The notes beneath the pieces are model-generated. The model was not told the DNA's origin. It made no database searches and worked only from the letters and a program-made list of their open reading frames with translations. Below, one piece after another: positions 1 to 10,559 of a stretch of 64,000 bases of DNA. The DNA lies in contig CM068322.1 in assembly GCA_034766995.1 (NCBI GenBank), positions 32,901,439-32,965,438 on the forward strand. Direction: 5' to 3'. Position numbers and translations under genes: made by a program. This DNA comes from Acanthacorydalis orientalis. Its lineage: Eukaryota; Arthropoda; Insecta; Megaloptera; Corydalidae. How positions within the stretch are numbered: the stretch's first letter is position 1; each line of letters begins with the position of its first letter.

Positions 1-297
1 ATTTTAGACATTGTCCAAAAATCGTCGACACATCCGAGTCAATTTTAGACAATGTCCAATAATCGTCGACACATCCGAGTCAATTTTAGACAATGTCCAA
101 AAATCGTCGACATATCCGAGTCAATTTTAGACAATGTCCAAAAATCGTCAACACATACGAGTCAATTTTAGACAATGTCCAAAAATCGTCGACACATCCG
201 AGTCAATTTTAGACAATGTCCAAAATTCGTCGACACATCCGAGTGAACTTTAGACATTGTCCAAAAATCGTCAACAGATCCGAGTCAATTTTAGACA
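1..297 (-). repeat. 41-bp satellite, subfamily A, inverted block
   Basis: About seven monomers of a 41-bp tandem repeat, read here as the reverse complement of the same repeat at 8100-8850. Each unit carries GTCGACACATCCGAGTCA, whose complement TGACTCGGATGTGTCGAC is the diagnostic part of subfamily A. Units differ from one another by several substitutions (for example ACATACGAG, ACAGATCCG, AATTCGTCG), more than inside the neighbouring B block, so this is an older or less homogenised part of the array. The block runs off the left end of the window, so its true length is unknown. No gene is visible in it. Confidence 0.95.
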
Positions 298-315
298 ATG
301 TCTAAAAATGACTCG
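281..315. repeat. Palindrome at satellite orientation switch
   Basis: A 35-bp inverted repeat with 17-bp arms around a single central base at 298. The left arm begins CGAGTCA and ends TTTTAGACA; the right arm is its reverse complement with one mismatch. Left of the centre the 41-bp repeat points to the minus strand; right of it, to the plus strand. The change therefore sits on the dyad centre present in every monomer, not at a random point of the unit. Confidence 0.93.
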
Positions 316-490
316 AGTTGCGGACGAATTTGGACATTGTCTAAAAATGACTCGGGTTAACGGACGATTTTTGGACATTGTCTAAAAATGACTCAGGTTG
401 ACGGACGATTTTTGAACATTGTCTAAAAATGACACTGGTTGACGGACGATTTTTGGACATTGTCTAAAAATGACTCGGGTTGACGGACGA

Positions 491-511
491 TTTTTGGACA
501 TTGTCTAAAAA
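491..511. repeat. Dyad symmetry inside each 41-bp monomer (example)
   Basis: Example of an element repeated about 215 times. The arms TTTTTGGACA and TGTCTAAAAA face each other across one central T, with one mismatch (G opposite T, a wobble pair in RNA). The dyad covers half of the monomer and is the best conserved part between subfamilies A and B. It could form a short hairpin in single strands or transcripts, or be a binding site for a dimeric protein; neither is shown by the sequence. Confidence 0.85.
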
Positions 512-1559
512 TGACTCGGGTTGACGGACGATTTTTGGACATTGTCTAAAAATGACTCGGGTTGACGGACGATTTTTGGACATTGTCTAAAAATGACTCG
601 GGTTGACGGACGATTTTTGGACATTGTCTAAAAATGACTCGGGTTGACGGACGATTTTTGGACATTGTCTAAAAATGACTCGGGTTGACGGACGATTTTT
701 GGACAATGTCTAAAAATGACTCGGGTTGACGAACGATTTTTGGACATTGTCTAAAAATGACTCGGGTTGACGGACGATTTTTGGACATTGTCTAAAAATG
801 ACTCGGGTTGACGGACGATTTTTGGACATTGTCTAAAAATGACTCGGGTTGACGGACGATTTTTGGACATTGTCTAAAAATGACTCGGGTTGACGGACGA
901 TTTTTGGACATTGTCTAAAAATGACTCGGGTTGACGGACGATTTTTGGACATTGTCTAAAAATGACTCGGGTTGACGGACGATTTTTGGACATTGTCTAA
1001 AAATGACTCGGGTTGACGGACGATTTTTGGACATTGTCTAAAAATGACTCGGGTTGACGGACGATTTTTGGACATTGTCTAAAAATGACTCGGGTTGACG
1101 GACGATTTTTGGACATTGTCTAAAAATGACTCGGGTTGACGGACGATTTTTGGACATTGTCTAAAAGTGACTCGGGTTGACGGACGATTTTTGGACATTG
1201 TCTAAAAATGACTCGGGTTGACGGACGATTTTTGGACATTGTCTAAAAACGACTCGGGTTGACGGACGATTTTTGGACATTGTCTAAAAATGACTCGGGT
1301 TGACGGACGATTTTTGGACATTGTCTGAAAATGACTCGGGTTGACGGACGATTTTTGGACATTGTCTAAAAATGACTCGGGTTGACGGACGATTTTTGGA
1401 CATTGTCTAAAAATGACTCGGGTTGACGGACGATTTTTGGACATTGTCTAAAAATGACTCGCGTTGACGGACGATTTTTGGACATTGTCTAAAAATGACT
1501 CGGGTTGATGGACGATTTTTGGACATTGTCTAAAAATGACTCGGGTTGACGGACGATTT

Positions 1560-1800
1560 TTGGACATTGTCTAAAAACGACTCGGTTTGACGGACGATTT
1601 TTGGACATTGTCTAAAAACGACTCGGGTTGACGGACGATTTTTGGACATTGTCTAAAAACGACTCGGATTGACGGACGATTTTTGGACATTGTCTAAAAA
1701 TGACTCGGGTTAACGGACGATTTTCGGACACTGTCTAAAAATGACTCGGGTTGACGGACGATTTTTGGACACTGTCTAAAAATGACTCGGGTTGTGGGAC
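1560..1800 (+). repeat. Multi-monomer variant block, copy 1
   Basis: Six consecutive B monomers with an ordered set of variants: AACGACTCGGTTT, AACGACTCGGGTT, AACGACTCGGATT, then two units with GACACTGTC, then GGGTTGTGGGACG. The same order recurs at about 2545-2795 and 7075-7310, so this is one block copied as a unit. Confidence 0.85.
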
Positions 1801-2544
1801 GATTTTTGGACATTGTCTAAAAATGACTCGCGTTGACGGACGATTTTTGGACATTGTCTAAAAATGACTCGGGTTGACGGACGATTTTTAAACATTGTCT
1901 AAAAACGACTCGGGTTGACGGACGAATTTTGGACATTGTCTAAAAATGACTCGGGTTGACGGACGATTTTTGGACATTGTCTAAATATGACTCGGGTTGA
2001 CGGACGATTTTTGGACATTGTCTAAAAATGACTCGGGTTGACGGACGATTTTTGGACATTGTCTAAAAATGACTCGGGTTGACGGACGATTTTTGGACAT
2101 TGTCTAAAAATGACTCGGGTTGACGGACGATTTTTGGACATTGTCTAAAAATGACTCGGGTTGACGGACGATTTTTGGACATTGTCAAAAAATGACTCGG
2201 GTTGACGGACGATTTTTGGACATTGTCTAAAAATGACTCGGGTTGACGGACGATTTTTGGACATTGTCTAAAAATGACTCTGGTTGACGGACGATTTTTG
2301 GACATTGTCTAAAAATGACTCTGGTTGACGGACGATTTTTGGACATTGTCTAAAAATGACTCGGGTTGACGGACGATTTTTGGACATTGTCTAAAAATGA
2401 CTCTGGTTGACGGACGATTTTTGGACATTGTCTAAAAATGACTCGCGTTGAAGGACGATTTCTGGACATTGTCTAAAAATGACTCGGGTTGATGGACGAT
2501 TTTTGGACATTGTCGAAAATTGACTCGGGTTGACGGACGATTTT

Positions 2545-2795
2545 TGGACATTGTCTAAAAACGACTCGGTTTCACGGTCGATTTTTGGACATTGTCTAAA
2601 AACGGCTCGGGTTGACGGACGATTTTTGGACATTGTCTAAAAACGACTCGGATTGAAAGACGATTTTTGGACATTGTCTAAAAATGACTCGGGTTGAGGG
2701 ACGATTTTTGGACACTGTCTAAAAATGACTCGGGTTGACGGACGATTTTTGGACACTGTCTAAATATGACTCGGGTTGTTGGACGATTTTTGGAC
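2545..2795 (+). repeat. Multi-monomer variant block, copy 2
   Basis: Second copy of the block at 1560-1800, about 984 bp (24 monomers) downstream. It has its own changes: GGTTTCACGGTCG in the first unit, AACGGCTCGGG in the second, GGATTGAAAGACG in the third, and GTTGTTGGACG in the last. These private changes show it has diverged since copying and is the most altered of the three copies. Confidence 0.82.
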
Positions 2796-5029
2796 ATTGT
2801 CTAAAAATGACTCGCGTTGACGGACGATTTTTGGACATTGTCTAAAAATGACTCGGGTTGACGGACGATTTTTGGACATTGTCTAAAAATGACTCGGGTT
2901 GACGGACGATTTTTGGACATTGTCTAAAAATGACTCTGGTTGACGGACGATTTTTGGACATTGTCTAAAAATGACTCGGGTTGACGGACGATTTTTGGAC
3001 ATTGTCTAAAAATGACTCGGGTTGACGGACGATTTTTGGACATTGTCTAAAAATGACTCGGGTTGACGGACGATTTTTGGACATTGTCTAAAAACGACTC
3101 GGTTTGACGGACGATTTTTGGACATTGTCTAAAAACGACTCGGGTTGACGGACGATTTTTGGACATTGTCTAAAAATGACTCGGGTTGACGGACGATTTT
3201 TGGACATTGTCTAAAAATGACTCGGGTTAACGGACGATTTTTGGACATTGTCTAAAAATGACTCGGGTTGACGGACGATTTTTGGACATTGTCTAAAAAT
3301 GACTCGGGTTGACGGACGATTTTTGGACATTGTCTAAAAATGACTCGCGTTGACGGACGATTTTTGGACATTGTCTAAAAATGACTCGGGTTGACGGACG
3401 ATTTTTGGACATTGTCTAAAAATGACTCGGGTTGACGGACGATTTTTGGACATTGTCTAAAAATGACTCGGGTTGACGGACGATTTTTGGACATTGTCTA
3501 AAAATGACTCGGGTTGACGGACGATTTTTAAACATTGTCTAAAAACGACTCGGGTTGACGGACGATTTTTGGACATTGTCTAAAAATGACTCGGGTTGAC
3601 GGACGATTTTTGGACATTGTCTAAAAATGACTCGGGTTGACGGACGATTTTTGGACATTGTCTAAAAATGACTCGGGTTGACGGACGATTTTTGGACATT
3701 GTCTAAAAATGACTCGGGTTGACGGACGATTTTGGACATTGTCTAAAAATGACTCGGGTTGACGGACGATTTTTGGACATTGTCTAAAAATGACTCGGGT
3801 TGACGGACGATTTTTGGACATTGTCTAAAAATGACTCGGGTTGACGGACGATTTTTGGACATTGTCTAAAAATGACTCGGGTTGACGGACGATTTTTGGA
3901 CATTGTCTAAAAATGACTCTGGTTGACGGACGATTTTTGGACATTGTCTAAAAATGACTCGGGTTGACGGACGATTTTTGGACATTGTCTAAAAATGACT
4001 CGGGTTGACGGACGATTTTTGGACATTGTCTAAAAATGACTCGGGTTGACGGACGATTTTTGGACATTGTCTAAAAATGACTCGGGTTGACGGACGATTT
4101 TTGGACATTGTCTAAAAATGACTCGGGTTGACGGACGATTTTTGGACATTGTCTAAAAATGACTCGGGTTGACGGACGATTTTTGGACATTGTCTAAAAA
4201 TGACTCGGGTTGACGGACGATTTTTGGACATTGTCTAAAAATGACTCGGGTTGACGGACGATTTTTGGACATTGTCTAAAAATGACTCTGGTTGACGGAC
4301 GATTTTTGGACATTGTCTAAAAATGACTCGGGTTGACGGACGATTTTTGGACATTGTCTAAAAATGACTCGGGTTGATGGACGATTTTTGGACATTGTCT
4401 AAAAATGACTCGGGTTGACGGACGATTTTTGGACATTGTCTAAAAATGACTCGGGTTGACGGACGATTTTTGGACATTGTCTAAAAATGACTCGGGTTGA
4501 CGGACGATTTTTGGACATTGTCTAAAAATGACTCGGGTTGACGGACGATTTTTGGACATTGTCTAAAAATGACTCGGGTTGACGGACGATTTTTGGACAT
4601 TGTCTAAAAATGACTCGGGTTGACGGACGATTTTTGGACATTGTCTAAAAATGACTCGGGTTGACGGACGATTTTTGGACATTGTCTAAAAATGACTCGG
4701 GTTGACGGACGATTTTTGGACATTGTCTAAAAATGACTCGCGTTGACGGACGATTTTTGGACATTGTCTAAAAATGACTCGGGTTGACGGACGATTTTTG
4801 GACATTGTCTAAAAATGACTCGGGTTGACGGACGATTTTTGGACATTGTCTAAAAATGACTCGGGTTGACGGACGATTTTTGGACATTGTCTAAAAATGA
4901 CTCTGGTTGACGGACGATTTTTGGACATTGTCTAAAAATGACTCGGGTTGACGGACGATTTTTGGACATTGTCTAAAAATGACTCTGGTTGACGGACGAT
5001 TTTTGGACATTGTCTAAAAATGACTCGCG

Positions 5030-6890
5030 TTGACGGACGATTTCTGGACATTGTCTAAAAATGACTCGGGTTGATGGACGATTTTTGGACATTGTCTAAA
5101 AATGACTCGGGTTGACGGGCGATTTTTGGACATTGTCTAAAAACGGCTCGGGTTGACGGACGATTTTTGGACATTGTCTAAAAACGACTCGATTGACGGA
5201 CGATTTTTGGACATTGTCTAAAAATGACTCGGGTTGACGGACGATTTTTGGACATTGTCTAAAAATGACTCGGTTTGACGGACGATTTTTGGACATTGTC
5301 TAAAATTGACTCGGGTTGACGGACGATTTTTGGACATTGTCTAAAAATGACTCGGGTTGACGGACGATTTTTGGACATTGTCTAAAAATGACTCTGGTTG
5401 ACGGACGATTTTTGGACATTGTCTAAAAATGACTCGCGTTGACGGACGATTTCTGGACATTGTCTAAAAATGACTCGGGTTGATGGACGATTTTTGGACA
5501 TTGTCTAAAAATGACTCGGGTTGACGGACGATTTTTGGACATTGTATAAAAACGGCTCGGGTTGACGGACGATTTTTGGACATTGTCTAAAAACGACTCG
5601 ATTGACGGACGATTTTTGGACATTGTCTAAAAATGACTCGGGTTGACGGACGATTTTTGGACATTGTCTAAAAATGACTCGGGTTGACGGACGATTTTTG
5701 GACATTGTCTAAAAATGACTCGGGTTGACGGAGAATTTTTGGACATTGTCTAAAAATGACTCGGGTTGACGGACGTTTTTTGGACATTGTCTAAAAATGA
5801 CTCGGGTTGACGGACGATTTTTGGACATTGTCTAAAAATGACTCGCGTTGACGGACGATTTTTGGACATTGTCTAAAAATGACTCGGGTTGACATAAAAA
5901 TGACTCGGGTTGACGGACGATTTTTGGACATTGTCTAAAAATGACTCGGGTTGACGGACGATTTTTGGACATTGTCTAAAAATGACTCGGCTTGACGGAC
6001 GATTTTGGACATTGTCTAAAAATGACTCGGGTTGACGGACGATTTTTGGACATTGTCTAAAAATGACTCGGGTTGACGGACGATTTTTGGACATTGTCTA
6101 AAAATGACTCGGGTTGACGGACGATTTTTGGACATTGTCTAAAAATGACTCGGGTTGATGGACGATTTTTGGACATTGTCTAAAAATGACTCGGGTTGAC
6201 GGGCGATTTTTGGACATTGTCTAAAAACGGCTCGGGTTGACGGACGATTTTTGGACATTGTCTAAAAACGACTCGATTGACGGACGATTTTTGGACATTG
6301 TCTAAAAATGACTCGGGTTGACGGACGATTTTTGGACATTGTCTAAAAATGACTCGGTTTGACAGACGATTTTTGGACATTGTCTAAAATTGACTCGGAT
6401 TGACGGACGATTTTTGGACATTGTCTAAAAATGACTCGGGTTGACGGACGATTTTTGGACATTGTCTAAAAATGACTCTGGTTGACGGACGATTTTTGGA
6501 CATTGTCTAAAAATGACTCGGGTTGACGGACGATTTTTGGACATTGTCTAAAAATGACTCTGGTTGACGGACGATTTTTGGACATTGTCTAAAAATGACT
6601 CGCGTTGACGGACGATTTCTGGACATTGTCTAAAAATGACTCGGGTTGATGGACGATTTTTGGACATTGTCTAAAAATGACTCGGGTTGACGGGCGATTT
6701 TTGGACATTGTCTAAAAACGGCTCGGGTTGACGGACGACTTTTGGACATTGTCTAAAAACGACTCGATTGAAGGACGATTTTTGGACATTATCTAAAAAT
6801 GACTCGGGTTGAGGGACGATTTTTGGACATTGTCTAAAAATGACTCGGTTTGACGGACGATTTTTGGACATTGTCTAAAATTGACTCGGG
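5030..6890 (+). repeat. Higher-order repeat within the 41-bp array
   Basis: Four copies of an ordered variant block, at about 5030-5320, 5440-5660, 6150-6400 and 6600-6890. The order is GACGATTTCTGG (missing in the third copy), GTTGATGG, GACGGGCG (missing in the second), AACGGCTCGGG, and a 40-bp unit with ACTCGATTGACGG (GATTGAAGG in the fourth copy). The AACGGCTCGGG marker lies near 5141, 5551, 6226 and 6718, giving spacings of about 410, 675 and 492 bp (10, 16 or 17, and 12 monomers). Irregular spacing of a shared haplotype fits repeated unequal exchange. Confidence 0.85.
5880..5900 (+). repeat. Truncated 41-bp monomer
   Basis: A 21-bp remnant: TGACTCGGGTTGAC joins directly to ATAAAAA and the next full unit, so 20 bp covering the TTTTTGGACATTGTC dyad are missing. 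It is the largest internal deletion I saw in this array. Single-base deletions occur elsewhere (for example a four-T tract near 3730 and 6003). Confidence 0.9.
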
Positions 6891-7074
6891 TTGACGGACG
6901 ATTTTTGGACATTGTCTAAAAATGACTCGGGTTGACGGACGATTTTTGGACATTGTCTAAAAATGACTCGGGTTGACGGACGATTTTTGGACATTGTCTA
7001 AAAATGACTCTGGTTGACGGACGATTTTTGGACATTGTCTAAAAATGACTCGGGTTGACGGACGATTTTTGGAC

Positions 7075-7310
7075 ATTGTCTAAAAACGACTCGGTTTGAC
7101 GGACGATTTTTGGACATTGTCTAAAAACGACTCGGGTTGACGGACGATTTTTGGACATTGTCTAAAAACGACTCGGATTGACGGACGATTTTTGGACATT
7201 GTCTAAAAATGACTCGGGTTGACGGACGATTTTTGGACACTGTCTAAAAATGACTCGGGTTGACGGACGATTTTTGGACACTGTCTAAAAATGACTCGGG
7301 TTGTGGGACG
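7075..7310 (+). repeat. Multi-monomer variant block, copy 3
   Basis: Third copy of the block at 1560-1800, about 5.5 kb from it and closer to it in sequence than copy 2 is: it keeps AACGACTCGGTTTGACGG, AACGACTCGGATTGACGG, both GACACTGTC units and GGGTTGTGGGACG. A longer segment around it may also be shared, since GACTCGCG and AACGACTCGGG units follow in both copies. Confidence 0.82.
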
Positions 7311-8100
7311 ATTTTTGGACATTGTCTAAAAATGACTCGCGTTGACGGACGATTTTTGGACATTGTCTAAAAATGACTCGGGTTGACGGACGATTTTTGG
7401 ACATTGTCTAAAAACGACTCGGGTTGACGGACGATTTTTGGACATTGTCTAAAAATGACTCGGGTTGACGGACGATTTTTGGACATTGTCTAAAAATGAC
7501 TCGGGTTGACGGACGATTTTTGGACATTGTCTAAAAATGACTCGGGTTGACGGACGATTTTTGGACATTGTCTAAAAATGACTCGGGTTGACGGACGATT
7601 TTTGGACATTGTCTAAAAATGACTCGGGTTGACGGACGATTTTTGGACATTGTCTAAAAATGACTCGGGTTGACGGACGATTTTTGGACATTGTCTAAAA
7701 ATGACTCGGGTTGACGGACGATTTTTGGACATTGTCTAAAAATGACTCGGGTTGACGGACGATTTTTGGACATTGTCTAAAAATGACTCGGGTTGACGGA
7801 GAATTTTGGGACATTGTCTAAAAATGACTCGGGTTGACGGACGTTTTTTGGACATTGTCTAAAATTGACTCGGGTTGACGGGCGATTTTTGGACATTGTC
7901 TAAAAATGACTCGGGTGGACGGACGATTTTTGGACATTGTCTAAAAATGACTCGGGTTGACGGACGATTTTTGGACATTGTCTAAAAATGACTCGGGTTG
8001 ACGGACGATTTTTGGACATTGTCTAAAAATGACTCTGGTTGACGGACGATTTTTGGACATTGTCTAAAATTGACTCGGGTTGACGGACGATTTTTGGACA

Positions 8101-8850
8101 TTGTCTAAAATTGATTCAGATCTGTCGACGATTTTTGGACAATGTCTAAAGTTGACTCGGATGTGTCGACGAATTTTGGACATTGTCTAAAATTGACTCG
8201 GATGTGTTGACGATTTTTGGACATTGTCTAAAATTGACTCGGATGTGTCGACGATTTTTGGACTTTGTCTAAAATTGACTCGGATGTGTCGACGATTTTT
8301 GGACATTGTCTAAAATTGACTCGGATGTGTCGACGATATTTGGACATTGTTTAAAATTGACTCGGATTTGTCGACGATTTTTGGACATTGTATAAAACAG
8401 ATTCGGATCTGTCGACGATTTTTGGACATTGTCTAAAATTGACTCTGATGTGTTGACGATTTTTGGACATTGTCTAAAATTGACTCGGATGTGTCGACGA
8501 TTTTTGGACATTGTCTAAAATTGACTCGGATGTGTCGACGATTTTTGGACATTGTCTAAAATTGACTCGGATGTGTCGACAATTTTTGAACATTGTCTAA
8601 AATTGACTCGGATCTGTCGACGATTTTTGGATAATGTCTAAAATTGACTCGGATCTGTCGACGATTTTTGGACAATGTCTAAAGTTGACTCGGATGTGTC
8701 GACTAATTTTGGACATTGTCTAAAATTGACTCGGATGTGTTGACGATTTTTGGACATTGTCTTAAATTGACTCGGATGTGTCGACGATTTTTGGACATTG
8801 TCTAAAATTGACTCGGATGTGACGACGATTTTTGGACATTGTCTAAAATT
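8101..8850 (+). repeat. 41-bp satellite, subfamily A, direct block
   Basis: About 18 monomers in the same orientation as the B array, with TTGACTCGGATGTGTCGACG in place of the B sequence. The change from B begins near 8108 (TTGATTCAGATCTGTCGACG). Units vary (GATCTGTCGACG, GATGTGTTGACG, GATTTGTCGACG, GGACAATGTC), so this edge is less homogenised than the B core. The block ends abruptly at the first 155-bp monomer. Confidence 0.95.
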
Positions 8851-8992
8851 GGACTTTTTTGGAAAATAATCGAATTGAATTGCACACCACGAGATAGATA
8901 ATTTTAAGACGCATCTAACGATATGCGACATGAGCCATTTCGCACTCAATTTCGACTACTTATAGCCGAAAAACTGGTTGAAAATGGGTTTT
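8851..8992 (+). repeat. Diverged left-edge 155-bp monomer
   Basis: The first monomer starts partway through the unit (GGACTTTTTTGGAAAATAATCG) and differs from the core at many sites: GAATTGAATTGCACACCACGAG, AATTTTAAGACGC and CGACATGAGCC. The next monomers (to about 9500) are much closer to the core. Several of its unusual bases recur at the right edge near 61050-61090. Confidence 0.88.
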
Positions 8993-9258
8993 TTGGGCAA
9001 AATAAGGCCATTTTGGCAAACAATCGGTTCGAGTCGCACACCACGTGATAGATAATTTCAAGACGCATCTAACGATATACGACATTACCCACTTTGCACT
9101 TAATTTCGACAGCTTATGGCCGAAAAACTGGTTGAAAAATGGGTTTTTTGGGCAAAATAAGGCCATTTTGGCAAATAATCGGATCGAATCGCACACCACG
9201 CGATAGATAATTTCAAGACGCATCTAACGATATGCGACATTACCCATTTCGCACTCAA

Positions 9259-9280
9259 TTTCGACTACTTATAGCCGAAA
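9259..9280. repeat. Dyad symmetry inside the 155-bp monomer (example)
   Basis: Example of a recurrent element: arms TTTCGACTA and TAGCCGAAA around a CTTA loop, pairing at eight of nine positions. Only monomers with TAGCCG complete the dyad; those with TGGCCG or TGGACG pair at seven or fewer. Short dyads are a known feature of many centromeric satellites, but the sequence alone does not show function. Confidence 0.75.
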
Positions 9281-10559
9281 AACTGGTTGAAAAATGGGTT
9301 TTTTGGGCAAAATAAGGCCATTTTGGCAAATAATCCGATCGAATCTCACACCACGTGATAGATAATTTCAATACGCATCTAACGATATACGACATTACCC
9401 ACTTTGCACTTAATTTCGACAGCTTATGGCCGAAAAACTGGTTGAAAAATGGGTTTTTTGGGCAAAATAAGGCCATTTTGGCAAATAATCCGATCGAATC
9501 GCACACCATGCGATAGATAATTTCAAGACGCATCTAACGATATGCGACATTACCCAATTCGCACTCAATTTCGACTACTTATGGCCGAAAAACTGGTTGA
9601 AAATGGGTTTTTTGGGCAAAATAAGGCCATTTTGGCAAATAATCGGTTCGAGTCGCACACCACGTGATAGATAATTTCAAGACGCATCTAACGATATGCG
9701 ACATTACCCTTTTCGCACTCAATTTCGACTACTTATGGACGAAAAACTGGTTGAAAAATGGGTTTTTTGGGCAAAATAAGGCCATTTTGGCAAATAATCG
9801 GATCGAATCGCACACCACGCGATAGATAATTTCAAGACGCATCTAACGATATGCGACATTACCCAATTCGCACTCAATTTCGACTACTTATGGACGAAAA
9901 ACTGGTTGAAAAATGGGTTTTTTGGGCAAAATAAGGCCATTTTGGCAAATAATCGGATCGAATCGCACACCACGCGATAGATAATTTCAAGACGCATCTA
10001 ACGATATGCGACATTACCCAATTCGCACTCAATTTCGACTACTTATGGACAAAAAACTGGTAGAAAAATGGGTTTTTTGGGCAAAATAAGGCCATTTTGG
10101 CAAATAATCGGATCGAATCGCACACCACGCGATAGATAATTTCAAGACGCATCTAACGATATACGACATTACCCATTTCGCACATAATTTCGACTACTTA
10201 TAGCCGAAAAACTGGTTGAAAAATGGGTTTTTTGGGCAAAATAAGGCCATTTTGGCAAATAATCGGATCGAATCGCACAACACGCGATAGATAATTTCAA
10301 GACGCATCTAACGATATGCGACATTACCCATTTTGCACTCAATTTCGACTACTTATAGCCGAAAAACTGGTTGAAAAATGGGTTTTTTGGGCAAAATAAG
10401 GCCATTTTGGCAAATAATCGGATCGAATCGCACACCACGCGATAGATAATTTCAAGACGCATCTAACGATATGCGACATTACCCAATTCGCACTCAATTT
10501 CGACTACTTATGGCCGAAAAACTGGTTGAAAATGGGTTTTTTGGGCAAAATAAGGCCAT

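Larger units (their letters stand above)
298..8100 (+). repeat. 41-bp satellite, subfamily B main array
   Basis: About 190 head-to-tail copies of a 41-bp unit that starts TGACTCGGGTTGACGGACGA and continues TTTTTGGACATTGTCTAAAAA. Long runs (roughly 440-1150 and 3740-4700) are almost identical from unit to unit, showing recent homogenisation; others carry variants (AACGACTCGG, GACACTGTC, GACTCTGG, GACTCGCG) that recur in the same order at several places. The first unit after the orientation switch is the most diverged (GAGTTGCGGACGAATTTGG). All reading frames are accidental: 41 is not a multiple of 3, so each frame cycles through one 41-residue pattern. There is no evidence of coding. Confidence 0.97.

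Noticed and set aside
1202..6871. Minus-strand ORFs of 66-80 codons in the 41-bp array (41-residue pattern beginning MSKNRPSTRVIFRQCPKIV)
   Set aside because: 41 is not a multiple of 3, so every frame shows the same 41-residue cycle, normally stopped by TAG once per cycle; ORFs appear only where a monomer variant removes that stop. No selection on protein is visible.
1..8850. CRISPR array
   Set aside because: The repeats are directly adjacent with no unique spacers, and the gene context is eukaryotic.
8269..9533. Minus-strand ORFs at the 41-bp/155-bp junction, including one crossing it
   Set aside because: They are made of translated satellite from both families and have no conserved start context or family similarity.
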